From assembly GCA_963514095.1 (NCBI GenBank), contig OY741268.1, positions 4,176,001 to 4,240,000 of the forward strand: a DNA stretch of 64,000 nucleotides, given 5' to 3'. This stretch comes from Eutrigla gurnardus (taxonomy: Eukaryota; Chordata; Actinopteri; Perciformes; Triglidae). The position numbers and the translations under genes were made by a program. Shown here piece after piece: positions 44,921 through 56,609 of the stretch. Within the stretch, counting starts at the first letter, position 1. Every line of letters starts with the position of its first letter. The notes beneath the pieces are model-generated. The model was not told where the DNA came from and made no database searches. It saw only the letters and a list, made by a program, of their open reading frames with translations.

Positions 44921-45100
44921 CTTCTTAAGTAATTGGAGGTTTTTGGGGGTCCGTCGCTGCCCGGGAGCGGCGGCGGATGCTCTACAAGAATCCCCACAAC
45001 GCACTCGAACACTCAAGAACCAAGATCTTCGACACTTAATTTTCTTTGTCAATAATAATAAATCCTTAAACGCATCTCGTTGACGGTGTGGTCCTTGCTA

Positions 45101-48045
45101 GTGAAAGGACCGGTTTGCAGGACAGACCAAATACAGTGTAAAGTTCAATTTACTTTGTTGGATTAAAATGATTAAAATCACCCTTTAACGAGTGTCCAGC
45201 AAAATCCCTGTGGAAATCCCCTTGGGAAATTAGGGTTACGGGGACACATATTGTCAGGGGTACAGTTTCCCTGACAACCACTGTGTTACATCAGCTTTTA
45301 TTAACATAGAAACATACATCATCATTGTGTTGCTCTGTCACACACAGATCAGTTAAACAATAATAACTAAATAAAATAAATAAGACACCAAGTTAAAACC
45401 AGATTAAAACCACAACACACCACAGTGCACCGCACATCGGCTGCTGCCTGTCACAGTACCAACCATGCCGATGCATGCTAAACATCAAAATTGTCCATTC
45501 AATATTTCTGGTTTCCTTTATACAAGACACAGACTTTACAATAAACCTGTGAGGAGCCCTGTTATTTACTCTGCGTGAATGATAGCCTCAACCGCTGGAG
45601 TAATGGAAGATGGCTGCAGGAGTTGTGCTGAAATCCAATTTCAACCCTCTACTAATGTCTAGTACATAATGGGAAACTCCAACTGTATTCAGCCCATAAT
45701 TCATTAACCCACGGTGAGTTAATACAATTTACAACACTATACTGCTAGGTCCAATAGTGTTGGCCAGTGAAAAATGAGGTAAGCAGTAATGGATTTTATA
45801 TGCATATAACTGTTCTCTCATTAATATTAGACCCTGATCACACTATGCCACTATGATGATGAGATCACTGCTGTGGCAGAAGGTTTAATATCGAGGGAAG
45901 GGGCTGTACAGAGAGTGGGTTAAATAAAGGGAAGGGAATTACTAAATAGTTGTCATTGGATTCCACAAATAATCACTGTGGTGCAGTATGGCCATTGCAT
46001 TTGAGTTTAATGGGGTTGTGTGCATTGGTCTTGATGAAGTTGCTTTTGCGGTCAGCTGGAAATGTAACCACAGTGAAGTGAAATCCCCTGCGTACCTCAG
46101 GAAATTTGAATTCTAGCCCTGAGGCAACATATTATTTTTTGATTATATTCAAATTTGTGTTGATATCATCTGTCTTTATAGAGTATAGAGAGAGAGAGAG
46201 ATCCCTCTCAGTGTGTGTGTGTGTGTGTGTATGTGAGAGAGACAGAAACAGATATCCTTAGGGAGAGAGGAAGATGAGAAGAAATCTTCCCATGAGGTGG
46301 TATTTTAACAGCTGCTTTGGTACAGTCCAGTCTCATGGCAGTTCATGAATTGGTGATAATGCAATCTATTGGTTTTGTGTATAGGGACACAAATTGTGTT
46401 GAAATTAAACGATTTGCACTGCTGATGTCATATTAAATATTGGTGGTGGGGGAGGGGGTGTATGGGTCAAACAACACTGAACTTTCAACCATGAGACCGG
46501 TGTTGGACACTGCATGTCCTAAATAAACGTTTTTGTTCGTTTTGTTGTCTAAATCTAAAAGTACGTAGATATTTTCAGCCCAACCTTGATGCTTTTCCTA
46601 AACCTAACTATGTAGTTTTGCTGCCGAAATGTAACTTTCATGTTTTGAGTAAAGCTATGCCAACTGACAGAAAAAACGTGATGCAGGCATGAATGATTCT
46701 TCCAATGGAAATACATCCTTTTGAAAGTCTGATTAGAACGTAGATTTAAATTTTGTGTATATTTCATGAACTGCCGCGAGACCGCGTTTTTCTCTGAAGC
46801 AAAATGTAATGCTCCTTCAAAGAGGCATCAGGCTTCATCAGTTAAATATGGGGTATGTAATCCTGTTCAGAAGCACTTTTTGTTATACTCGGTGAAATGG
46901 CCCGTCTAATTTCAGAGGGATCAGTACATTATGTCATCAGGAAAAGGAACAGAATTAAACAGAGCTCTGTGGCCGCCGTGGGACTGAGAAAACAAACAAC
47001 CAATCTGCGCCCCTCGCACCGAAGGGCGTGGATTGGTCGGAGTAAAAAAACAATCAGATGCCTTCATGTCTAATTCTGCCCTCCCCACCTAAGGGGGGGG
47101 GGGGGGGGGGGGGGGGGGGACAGGAGGAGGTAGCTTTCCAACATTACATACCCCAGCTTTAAAGGGCCAGATTATATTAGTTGTAGTCATAGAATAATGG
47201 TTTCTTGATTGTGCAATTATAAATCGTTGGTTGATATTGCTCAAGTTAAATAAAGTGTTATTTTCTTTAAAATGCTGCTGACTGTGGTTGTTGCTGTTAT
47301 TGTGATAACAACTGGTAGAGAAAGAGAGAGTCAGAGCTCGGACTCTGTCCTTCACTGTTCATCCCATGAATGTGAAGTAGTTTATAAATGCTGACATTCT
47401 GATTGAACTATTTTCAGCTTTTAAATGTTGTATGTAGAAATGAAATTGCTGCGGTAAAGAGCCATTGGTTTTGGACTGGAGTCAGGTTAGAGGATAATGA
47501 TGGGTTTAAATGACTAATGGATCTTACTCCATCCCCCCACATAAAATCTAAACGTGTTTCAGTGCCACTACCTCCGTCACAATGAAAATAAATGATTCAG
47601 CTGATGTGAGGTGAACTTTTTAGAAAGGTCAACACCATTGACCACCATTATATATATACTTTATATACATGATTGCACTTAAAAGAGAGTGATGTTTATT
47701 TTTATAAATACATGAGGATTTCTGTGAATGTGTGTGTGTGAGATGTTGCCTACTGATGTGTGGAAAGGAGAGATAAGTGAATTGATGTTTATATATAAAC
47801 TCAGAAATGGACTTTGAAGCTGAAACATGATCTCACTGGGGAATGTTATTGTTTGTACGATGATTTTGGAAATTTGTAATAAAACAGACCGAGACTCGGG
47901 GAAGAAGATGACGGTTCGTGCTCTCATTCCGGTTCTGTGATTCTGTTTTCCAGGATTTCATCCAGGAGAGTGAGAGCAGTGGATCCCAACAAAAATCATG
48001 TGTTACTCCAGTTTATCATATTTGAAACCCGTAACACTAACACAC
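45101..48045. other. Unassigned region; simple repeats only
   Basis: No gene or classified element seen in about 2.9 kb. It contains a GA then GT run (about 46188-46240) and a pure G run of about 27 (47093-47119). This is the longest stretch that could be plain host intergenic or intronic sequence. Confidence 0.4.
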
Positions 48046-48175
48046 TGCTAGTTCATTCATTCATTCATTCAACCTTTATTTCATACTCGGAAATACAATT
48101 GAGGGGAGTCCTCTTTTTCAATGTAGCCAAGATACATAGTAAACAAGACAAAAGGCCAGTGTAGGCCACTGTAAC
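48046..48175 (-). repeat. LINE 3' tail fragment, (GAAT)n end
   Basis: On the minus strand the text ends AATAAAGGTTGAATGAATGA, a tandem GAAT tail as in fish CR1/Rex-type LINEs. The preceding part is non-coding. The AT-rich 500 bp beyond hold nothing recognisable. Confidence 0.5.
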
Positions 48176-49180
48176 AAAATCATTGTAGGTGAATTAATAA
48201 ATTGTCAATAAAACATACAGTAAAAGAATTAGTGAATACATAATTAAAATATATATTTAAAATATAACAATTTGTTCAATAAATATGGCAAATGAGGTAA
48301 AAGCGTAAATTAAGAGGGTCAATTAAAACAATTACAGACTGGGCTGGGAGATTTGAAATTAAAGCTTTAAACTGGCCATACGAAATGAGTGAACTCAGTT
48401 GTAGTTAGCACTACAGAGAAACAGGAGGGCCGTGTGCAAGGTAATAAATCTACAAGTTATAGAATGACTACATTCAAACATTCAGTTTTGCAGTGTAGTA
48501 ATTACACCCTATTTTCAGGAGTTTAGGAACCCACTGACAGGAAAAGGGGTTAGAGGCTGGAGGTGTGACTGCTGCCAACAAATATTTGGCTCTGTTTGAA
48601 AAACTTGTTGTCAAATTTTAAATAAATATGAATTGTAAAATATGAGGCAGTTCATTTCTTGAAAGCAATAGTGTATTGTGTATATTTCAGAGGTGACAAT
48701 TAACGAAGTACAAATACTTTGTTACTGTACTTAAGTAGATTTTTCAGGTATCTGTACTTGAGTATTTATTTTTCTGATGACTTTTTACTTTTACTCCCTA
48801 CATTTATACACAAAAATATGTACTTTCTACCTTACATCGTAAAAACAGACTCGTTACTTTAAAAAAAAAACCTCCACAGATGGCGACAATACGTAATAGC
48901 ATACGTAAAAGACGTGACGAACTTGAGAGGGAAAGAGGGAGAAGAAGAGGGGGGGGGGCAGGTTACCCCGGGGAGAAGTCAAATGAGTGAGGGGACGGTA
49001 GAGACGGTAGAGAACTTGCACTGTAGCAGCAACATGGAGGAAGGAAGCGAAGCGGGGTCCGGGAGTATTGTCGACGGCGACGTTTCAGAAGATTCAGAGA
49101 AGCAAGACATTCCCCGTCCATGGCCCTATTTCAAAGAGTTATTCGTTATTGTCGGCTCCAAAAAGGACTCATGGCGTATG

Positions 49181-50390
49181 TAGGGCTGTCTGTTGTGTGT
49201 GAAAGACTGACACGCACACGTGTTGCTTCAGAACATACACTGCCTTTCTTTACTTCAGTCTCATGTGTAGATCAACTGTTTTTACAATGCGCGCGCATTA
49301 CACGTCACGTCGCATCCCATAATAATCACACAGTCTCTTAAAGGAACCGTAACCACTATTTAGCAACATACAGCAAACCCATGTATCACAGTGTGACCAT
49401 GTTATTAGAACATAACACTGTCGCAGTTAGGGAATTTCCCCTGCGGTGATTCAGAGTGGCTCAACAGCGCGGTGTGCGGTGATACGCACCACCCCTTTTC
49501 ATTAAACAAAAAAAAATATACAGTATATTCACATTTTTCTTTGTTAATTAAGCTACTAAATTACTAAACTCGTTACAATAGTACATAAAGTATAGAAATA
49601 GATATATACAAATAAAGCTTATTATTATTATATGATTATAAAAAAGACATGACAATTTTATAACACTCCAAAGGGCAGAGTCTTTTTAAACACGGGCTAA
49701 ATGAGGCACTATAGGCTATACACGCTCAAAGAAATCTCTTTGAATATACAAAGAAATAACATGATTTATACCTGGGTCATGTCCTTGTTGCGCGCGAGAA
49801 AAACCAGCATATTCACTTTGAGGTTTAAGAGAGGATCGGAGTGGGGTTACAATATTTCCAGCGGCAGATGGTGCGCTCGTTGCGCAGATGCACATGTATT
49901 TGCGGGCGACTTTGGAGAGGAGAGGAAATCTACCGTGGTTGTTGCGCCACCATGCGAGCGGGTCTGCATTGGAGTCGATGGGGTCCTCCTGTCACTTCCA
50001 GTGCTGTACTTGGAAACTCGAATGAAGGCCTCGGCGACTCCAAGTTATCGGATGGCACCGGCTGCTGTGCGACGCGTGTGGGTCCTGCGGTTGGCGGCAG
50101 CCTCGCCTCTATAACGGGATGATCCGCGTTTTACTTGGAGCTTTTTGAGGCAGATTTTACAAACTGCCTCATCTATATTAGCTGGTTCTCCCTTTTTATT
50201 AGGCTGAAAGCCGAAATGCTCCCAAAGGGGAGAAGCAACATTTGGCTTCGGTATAAATCCAGCTGCCATCTCTCACTGCGTAGTGTGGTGAGGTGGGGTC
50301 ACGTGCGGTGGTGGCGGTGGCCCAACATGGACCACGGCGGGCCTCTTAGTACCGCTGTGATTCATTTTTGCGGTTATTGCGACAGCCCTA
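49181..50390 (-). mobile_element. hAT element (inner), inserted in the outer hAT frame
   Basis: Ends TAGGGCTGTCTG and, inverted at the right, TAGGGCTGTCGCAATAACCG. Perfect 8-bp duplication GGCGTATG (49173-49180 and 50391-50398). It keeps a minus-strand BED-finger fragment near its right end and is otherwise non-coding, so it is non-autonomous. Confidence 0.85.
50045..50269 (-). pseudogene. BED zinc-finger start of a ZBED/hAT-type transposase
   Basis: The frame reads SPLWEHFGFQPNKKGEPANI then EAVCKICLKKLQVKRG, the first half of a BED finger (aromatic residues, then C..C) as in fish ZBED-like hAT transposases. The His pair that should complete the finger is absent: the sequence becomes unrelated Arg/Ala-rich text. 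It is a deletion relic within the inner hAT. Confidence 0.7.
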
Positions 50391-50624
50391 GGCGTATGCG
50401 CTGTGTCCTGTGTCAACCGAAAAACCACGAGCTGCTGGCGTTCAAAAATTCCTTTTTACTTTTTACTTTGAAAGTACATTTCGGAGCCTGTACTTTCTTA
50501 CTTTTACTTGAGTAAAGGAGTTGAATCAGTACTTCTACTTTTACCAGAGTATTTTTTTTATACATGTATCTGTACTTCTACTTAAGTACAGAATATGAGT
50601 ACTTTTGCCACCTCTGGTATATTT

Positions 50625-52690
50625 CCAACAAATCAATTTGTCTTACAAGACATATGTCTTCTTAATTTCTTAACTTCTTAAAACATTGTTACAAGTCCAC
50701 TTAACATAATAAGCCTTTTTTGAATTAATGAATGTGTGTACCTAACTGTAAAATGCAGGTCAGACTGAGTATCAACTTCTGGATGTTTGAGTAACAAGGA
50801 GACAAACGGCAGGTATGTACGTGGAATGTAGGCTAATTCATTTTTTATATAATTCAAATATATCAACCCCACCCCTGTATGTATCAGTTTATCAAATTTT
50901 TTTAATAACCTCAATTATGTTTTATGTGCAATTTTTTGAGAGGTGTTTGTCCATCCCATATGAATGAGAAGACAGTCTTGAGGATAGTCTAAATATTAGA
51001 AAAACCTCTCAGTATTACCCAGTAGCCTACAGTTTAATAGCACGACAACTAACCTCAACAAATATATCAACAAAATAATTTTATGACTTGAGACATTCAT
51101 TTGTGAAGACAATGCCTTAATACAATGACAGAGTAAATTTTTTTGTACTAGAAATGCCGTTGCCAGGTGCACGGGTAAAGTTTACTCGTTGGCGGTTTTA
51201 GGTCTAACCGGATGATATATGGTATCTATTCATTTCGGTTCTTTGGTGTCCTTGTTAGTCTGTTTTGCGACAGGTATGGCGATCGCGGCAGGTGTGACAC
51301 GCCCCTTTCCGGCACCTGTAGTGCCGCCGTGGCCTCGGCCGCTAATGCGGGGTGGTTTATATACCCCCCAGTTATTTAGTCTCTCTCTCTCTTCTGCCGA
51401 AGCAGGTGCTGCGTGTTAGCTGCTCCGCCGAGCCATCGTATCCCGGCGTCTGTGCAGGTATGCAGCGCAGTCTCATGACGTGACGAGGTAATAAGATGCT
51501 GCGCTGAAAATCCTTTGTTGTTGGTTGGCGCGGTGGGCCGAGATGGTGTGTGTGCGTGTGTGTCCCCCCCTGTCCGGTTAGCTGCCGCTGCTGCCGCCGT
51601 AGCTGCTACCGCCGTAGCGCTACCGCCGTAGCTGCTACCAGCTATTAGCACTGATGCGTGCTCGATGCAGGTAACCCGTGCTATGAGCTAAATGCTATTT
51701 TTCTCTGCTAGTGTGTTTAGGTGTTGTCATTAATGATTGCTTTTGTTTTTGAAGCTTGTCTGGCATTGGGCTGCTGTGTGCCCTGCCTTGCCTCCAAACT
51801 CTTGCCTCTAATGCCTAGCCTCTCTTTTTACTAGCCTTGCTCTGTGTATTTAGCCTCTGTTTTATTAGCCTTGCTCTGTGTAGTTAGCCTCTGTTTTCTT
51901 AGCCTCGCTTTGTTTAATTAGCGTTGCTCTGTTTAGTTGTAACTAGTCGCGTAACTTGCGTAAGTATAACCAGTCGCGTTGCTCTGCGTACTTGGCTGTA
52001 ACCAGTCACGTTGTTCTGCGTACTTAGCGTAACCAGTCGCGCTGCTCTTGTCGCATAGACAAGCCTTGAAGCTACTGGAGTTCAATCTTGTCCGCTCAGA
52101 TCAGACCGTGAGTTGTCAGTGGGGGGTAGAGGGAAAATATTGCAGCAGTGACAGTGAAGGACCTGCTAAATTTATATATGTTGCATGGTTTATCTTGGTT
52201 TCCTTATTTGAGTTTCCAGTTGATTTGTTTCTTTGTTTTTTTTAGTTTATTTAAGAGCAGTGACCGCTGCTGGAGCTAGCTGTTTATCGGCCCCCTTTCT
52301 TTTAGATGGACCGCTACGGATGGGTGTAAGTGGAACATCATATTTTGTCTGACATTAAAGAAAAGAACTATATAAATGTTTTAGAGCTAACTTAATAAAA
52401 ATTGTTTACTGCGAGAAATAAAGATTGTTAACTTATACATCATACGTGCCTGTATTCATTTGTGTGCGGACCTGTGTATGGGATGTTTTCGGGAAACCCC
52501 CTCTGAGATATTTAAGTTAAAGGAGTATACTCTTTAGGTGAAAGTCCTAAGGTGGCGTTGTCGGTGTTATATAGATTCTCTAGATCTGCTGCTCACAGTT
52601 AGACGGGGCCAAGTGCACGCCCCGGCGGCGACGGGCCACATTCTTGGCGTTGTCGGCAGGATCAGGCCACATAGGCATTCAGCGCCCCCC
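50625..52690. other. Unassigned region with short tandem repeats
   Basis: No gene seen. GC-rich between 51220 and 51660, with CCGCCGTAGCTGCTACC repeated (about 51595-51640). From 51828 to 52045 a decaying array of about 34-bp units (TTGCTCTGTGTAGTTAGCCT and variants) follows. It could be the regulatory end of a retroelement, but no pol remnant supports that. Confidence 0.4.
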
Positions 52691-52699
52691 GGCGGTTCT

Positions 52700-53707
52700 A
52701 GTGTTAAACAAAGACAAAATGAAATCATTGTTTTTGGAGCCAAGGAAGGTCAAAAGTTTCAAGCGGTAATGCTAAAAACCACAAACAAAGCCAGAAACTT
52801 AGATGTAGTCATGGACTCAGACCTGAACTTCAACAGCCACATTAAATCAGTTACTAACTCAGCCTACTATCACCTAAAGAATATATCAAGGATAAAAGGA
52901 CTTATGTCTCAGCAGGATTTGGAAAAACTTGTCCATGCTTTTATCTTCAGCAGGCTCGACTACTGTAACAGTGTCTTTACAGGTCTCCCTAAAAAGTCCA
53001 TCAGACAGCTGCAGTTAATTCAGAACGCTGCTGCTCGAGTCCTCACTCAGACCAAAAAAGTGGATCACATTACTCTGGTTCTCAGATCCACTGGCTTCCT
53101 GTCTGTCAAAGGATTGACTTTAAAATACTACTGTTGGTTTACAAAGACTGAATCGTTTACGACCAAAATACATTTCTGATCTTCTGCTTAGCTATGAACC
53201 GTCCAGACCTCTCAGATCATCTGGGACAGGTCTGCTCTGTGTCCCCAGAGTCAGAACCAAACATGGAGAGGCAGCCTTCAGTTTTTACACACCAAATATC
53301 TGGAACCAACTTCGATAAAGCTGCAGGTCTGCTGCAAATCTCAGCTCTTTTAAATCAAGACTGAATACTTTTCTGTTTGCTGCTGCATTTCAGGAAACAA
53401 TACTATCTATGAACTTCTTATACTGCACTGTAATTTATTTTATTTAAGGTTTATTTGACTAGGAACAGATACAAAAACAGATTATCTTGAACAGTCACCT
53501 GATGTATGCATCATAGTATTTTAGCCAAAGCTAATTCATGACACTTGCGCCATTTTTGTTTTTATTTATTTATTGTTTTTTAATTTAAAATTGTATTTTA
53601 TTGGCTTGTTTTAATGCGTTTTCTCCAATGCTTTTAATGTTTTATGTATAGCACAGAATTGTCCTGTTGTTCAAAGGTGCAAATAAAATTGCCTTGCCTT
53701 GCCTTGA
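52700..53707 (+). mobile_element. L2-type LINE, 3' fragment
   Basis: It encodes the end of the RT and C-terminal region: KARNLDVVMDSDLNFNSHIK, FIFSRLDYCNSVFTGLPKKS then QLQLIQNAAARVLTQTKKVD. After a frame change near 53110-53180 come YEPSRPLRSSGTGLL and RTKHGEAAFSFYTPNIWNQL. The 3' end carries AATAAAATTGCCTTGCCTTG, a tandem tail. 5' truncated, with frameshifts and an in-frame stop, so inactive. Confidence 0.8.
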
Positions 53708-53734
53708 TTGAGTGAATACACGAGACTCACCGAT

Positions 53735-53890
53735 CCAGGTAAAGGTATAAACTCAGACAGGACGGCGTTTAGTTTCCCGGTGTGTCTGGGACTTCCACAA
53801 CATGTACAAAGCAGTAATAGTGTATTACGGCCATGAATGATGACACATTATCTGTGTAAATGCAGCGGGTGCCGGTCGGATTTCTCTCTC
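53735..53890 (-). repeat. Dispersed repeat, copy of 24300-24465
   Basis: Reverse complement matches 24300-24465 at about nine bases in ten by eye. The segment between here and 54340 has a T run (about 54032-54050) and nothing else assigned. Confidence 0.7.
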
Positions 53891-54914
53891 GGCCATCTTG
53901 TACCCATGTATCTTTGTTATGTGCAACACCACAGACTGTCTGGGCGCTTCAATGAACATTTAGAAAATCAATTTTTGACATTTGTGAATCATTTCAGAAT
54001 CGTCCATGTCCACATCGTAATGCATCTAAGAATCTTTTTTTTTTTTTTTTTGTAACGGGAGCATTAGATCACTGCTGTAATTGTGGCCTAAGCTTAGATA
54101 GATTACATTGTTTCTGCAGGTTCTGTACTGAAGACGATGGTAAGCTAAAAATTGAGATTTGAGACCCGTTTTCATGCAATTTTGGGCCAACCAATTTTTT
54201 TTTACTTGCAGTATAAATGTGTGTTTTTTGTGTTATAAAAACGCTGTATTTGAATATTTCTGCATAAGGAAGTCCCTCCCTGTCTTGGAATTACATGAAT
54301 TGGGTCTGACTGGAGGGCTGAGACTCTTGTAGACACAATAAACATTTTTTTTTACTCTTTATTTTTCAATCAAGTTACAAATATACGAATAGAAGAACAA
54401 AAAATAAAAATGAAAATAAACAAAGCAAAACACAAACAAAAAGGTTTGACCCTAATCCTCACTGAAAACCTTCAATACACTGTGTTACTCCTTTTTTTCT
54501 TTCTTAGTCCATTTAAAAACCTGCCCCATCCTTTTTCTTATATGCAGTCCATTTTTCCCTGTACACAGAACTCTGCTTTAGTCCTCAGGCAGTAGGTCAT
54601 CTTTTCCATGGAGTATATATCCTTTACAATGTCTGTCCACTGACCTGGTCCTGGGTCAGTTTTCAAACAGTTCCTCGTAATGGCCTTTTCAACTGCAATT
54701 ATCAATATTTTAAAAAGATAAGTGTCCTCTTTTCCAATCATACCATTCGGGGTCAATCCCAGGTACATAATCCAGTGGTCACTGGGGATTTAACACCTTA
54801 ATATCTCCTCCATAATCTGAATGACACTGATCCAAAATGGCTGTACTTTTACTCATGACCAGAAAATATGTGAGTAATTGCTGTTTAACTGACCACATTG
54901 TCTCCAACAGTGCT

Positions 54915-56161
54915 GGGGTGTATTCCAGAAAGCAGACTCAGGCGCTGGCAGGTTTTCTTTAACATACCCTGAGTTTCTCCTACATTCTCCGCCTTTTGTG
55001 TGCTGTCCTTTCCTCGTCAACCTAATCGATATGGAAATTAAAGTGATTCTAGCTGCTTTGCGTTGGGAGAGAATTTTGATTACCGTTTTTCCTACCAATC
55101 ACATATCTAAACAATTTTCTCCATCATTTTCAACATTTCATATCACGGACATAATCCGCGACCAGATTCTTTGCAGAGCTCTTTAGATATTTTGGGAACA
55201 GGAGATTTCTGAAATGTTTAAGGACATTTCTGTGTTGAAATAGCGCTTATATTTACTGTTTAATATGTGAAATATGATTAAAACCATATGCGTTAGTATA
55301 CGTATTTTTCGCAATATTCTTATGCTTAATTATCAGGTGCAGCCACTTTCTTTTTGTAGTCGCTCTATGAACCTGAAAATAAAGAGTTATCACCTTTAGA
55401 TCAATCAACTGTTTAATTCAGTTATACACATTAAGTTGGGCCGTAAATGTCCGCAAAGCCAACTATCTCTACTGTGCTGCAGTTACGTTGCTCCGCTTTC
55501 TCAGGATGAGCTCGTTTTCTACATAAACACAAAGTAATATCTAATAATGCTCTCACAGTTGCCATGGTGAATCGTAGTATCAGAACTCCATTGATGATGG
55601 CTTTGTAGAGTTGGCAGGCATGTAACTCAGAGTTTACATACTCAGAGTTGATTGAACTAATTCAGAACCGCTTTTCTGGAACTGGGCTGCACGGTGATGT
55701 AGTGGGTAGCACTGTCGCCTCACAGCGAGAGGGTCCCGGGTTCGTTCCCAGGTCCGATTCCCGGGTCGGTCCTTCTATGTGGAGTTTGCATGTTCTCCCG
55801 TGTAAGCGTGGGTTCTCTCCGGGTTCTCCGGCTTCCTCCCACAGTCCCAAAGACATGCAGGATGGGGATAGGTTCATTGATGACTCTAAATTGCCCGTAG
55901 GTGTGAATGTGAGCGTGAATGGTTGTCTGTCTCTACATGTTGGCCCTGTGATAGACTGGCGTCCTGTCCAGGGTGTACCCTGCCTTCGCCCAATGACAGC
56001 TGGGATCGGCTCCAGCCCCCCGCGACCCTGAATACAGGATAAGTGGTAGACGATGGATGTTCTGGAACCGAAAACTCAGAGCTGCCCATCTCAGAGTTGG
56101 TCGACTCAGAGTTCAGGGTTACGTTCAGAGTTGTTTGAGCCTGCTTTCTGAAACGGGCCCC
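54915..56161. mobile_element. Harbinger-like MITE, itself split by a SINE
   Basis: Ends GGGGTGTATTCCAGAAAGCA and, inverted at the right, GGGGCCCGTTTCAGAAAGCA, followed inward by (CT)CAGAGTT-type repeats. About 870 bp without the SINE. No coding content; target duplication unclear (CTG versus CTA). Confidence 0.65.
55683..56059 (+). mobile_element. Full-length tRNA-derived SINE with 9-bp duplication
   Basis: It is flanked by TTCTGGAAC (55674-55682 and 56060-56068). The head resembles a tRNA with an A box near GTGATGTAGTGGGTAGCAC and a B box GGGTTCGTTCC. The body contains GGAGTTTGCATGTTCTCCCG and the tail ends GTAGACGATGGATG. Fragments of its tail occur at 21783-21915 and 39135-39215. RNA polymerase III promoter boxes are intact in outline. 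Confidence 0.85.
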
Positions 56162-56426
56162 TACTGTTTATTTAATTGTTTATTTTTAATGTGTAGAGTG
56201 ATGAAAAAATTATTACATTTTTCCAACCGAATTCCCTCCATCTTTTTGAGTTTGTCAAAGTGTGGTGGTTTTGTTTTACATATAGGGGATTTCTCCCATT
56301 TCTTAATTGTAAACTTCTGTACAGTTTAGATACCATTTTTGAGGGTGTTTGTTTATATGCACCTGTCAGCACTTCAATTACATCATTACCATCTATTGAG
56401 ATTCCTTTTTTAATTTTTTTAAGGGG

Positions 56427-56609
56427 CTTGATTGGGAGGAACGGCCTCCCCAATCTGAACCCGAGTGGTGTTCTGTTGTTGGACTTCTGCTAGTCACGGT
56501 TTGTCCATAACGAACACCATGTTCAAGCATAAGGGTGTCCATCAGTTCACGTGGCACCAGGACGCCCTAAGCCGGAGGTCAATGATCGACTTTTTGGTCG
56601 TGTCATCTG
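56427..56609 (+). pseudogene. RTE-type LINE endonuclease fragment
   Basis: GRNGLPNLNPSGVLLLDFC, then after a small frame change SHGLSITNTMFKHKGVHQFT and RRSMIDFLVVSS. This is the C-terminal half of the endonuclease found in RTE-type elements (the part that gave rise to CFDP2-like proteins). Nothing of the RT follows. It abuts the L1 fragment. Confidence 0.65.

Larger units (their letters stand above)
41010..45100 (+). mobile_element. DIRS-like tyrosine-recombinase retroelement, decayed
   Basis: In order on the plus strand: repeated CGCTCGCTCTCGTAT blocks (about 41030-41085), a Ser/Pro-rich first frame (41304-41597), a tandem-repeat stretch (42500-42880), reverse transcriptase and RNase H pieces (43040-44110) and a recombinase end (44500-44920). 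Broken by frameshifts, small deletions and tandem duplications. Element ends were not resolved, so the limits are approximate. Confidence 0.7.
48914..50480 (+). pseudogene. Outer hAT transposase N-terminus, split by insertion
   Basis: The first piece ends RPWPYFKELFVIVGSKKDSW then RM at 49180. The second piece resumes at 50399 with RCVLCQPKNHELLAFKNS, supplying the C..C finger that follows this motif in fish hAT transposases. The frame is continuous once the inner element and one 8-bp copy are discounted. Shortly after, the frame runs into the right-end repeats, so the catalytic domain was already missing before the inner element arrived. Confidence 0.75.
48688..50616 (+). mobile_element. hAT element (outer), with a second hAT inside
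   Basis: Ends CAGAGGTGACAA and, inverted at the right, CAGAGGTGGCAA. Perfect 8-bp duplication GTATATTT (48680-48687 and 50617-50624). Without the inner insertion it is about 710 bp and keeps only the start of its transposase joined directly to the right end, so it is an internal-deletion derivative. ACTT/AAGT-rich subterminal repeats occupy both ends. Confidence 0.9.
54345..56425 (-). mobile_element. L1-type LINE fragment (antisense), split by a MITE
   Basis: Outer piece (56425-56165): IDGNDVIEVLTGAYKQTPSK and RWREFGWKNVIIFSSLY. Inner piece (54912-54400): CWRQCGQLNSNYSHIFWS, the L1 C-terminal Cys/Trp cluster, then NWLK-like AITRNCLKTDPGPGQWTDIV and YSMEKMTYCLRTK. It ends in a T run at 54345-54353 (poly(A) on the minus strand). 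The two parts are consecutive in L1 ORF2 and are separated by 54915-56161. Several frame changes and stops make it inactive. Confidence 0.75.

Noticed and set aside
47093..47119. G run as a quadruplex regulatory element
   Set aside because: A single homopolymer with no nearby gene; length is also unreliable in assemblies.
49701..50114. 137-codon plus frame in the inner hAT
   Set aside because: Overlaps the antisense BED-finger fragment and has no family features.
51828..52045. CRISPR-like regular array
   Set aside because: The 34-bp units are contiguous and decaying, without unique spacers, in a eukaryotic setting.
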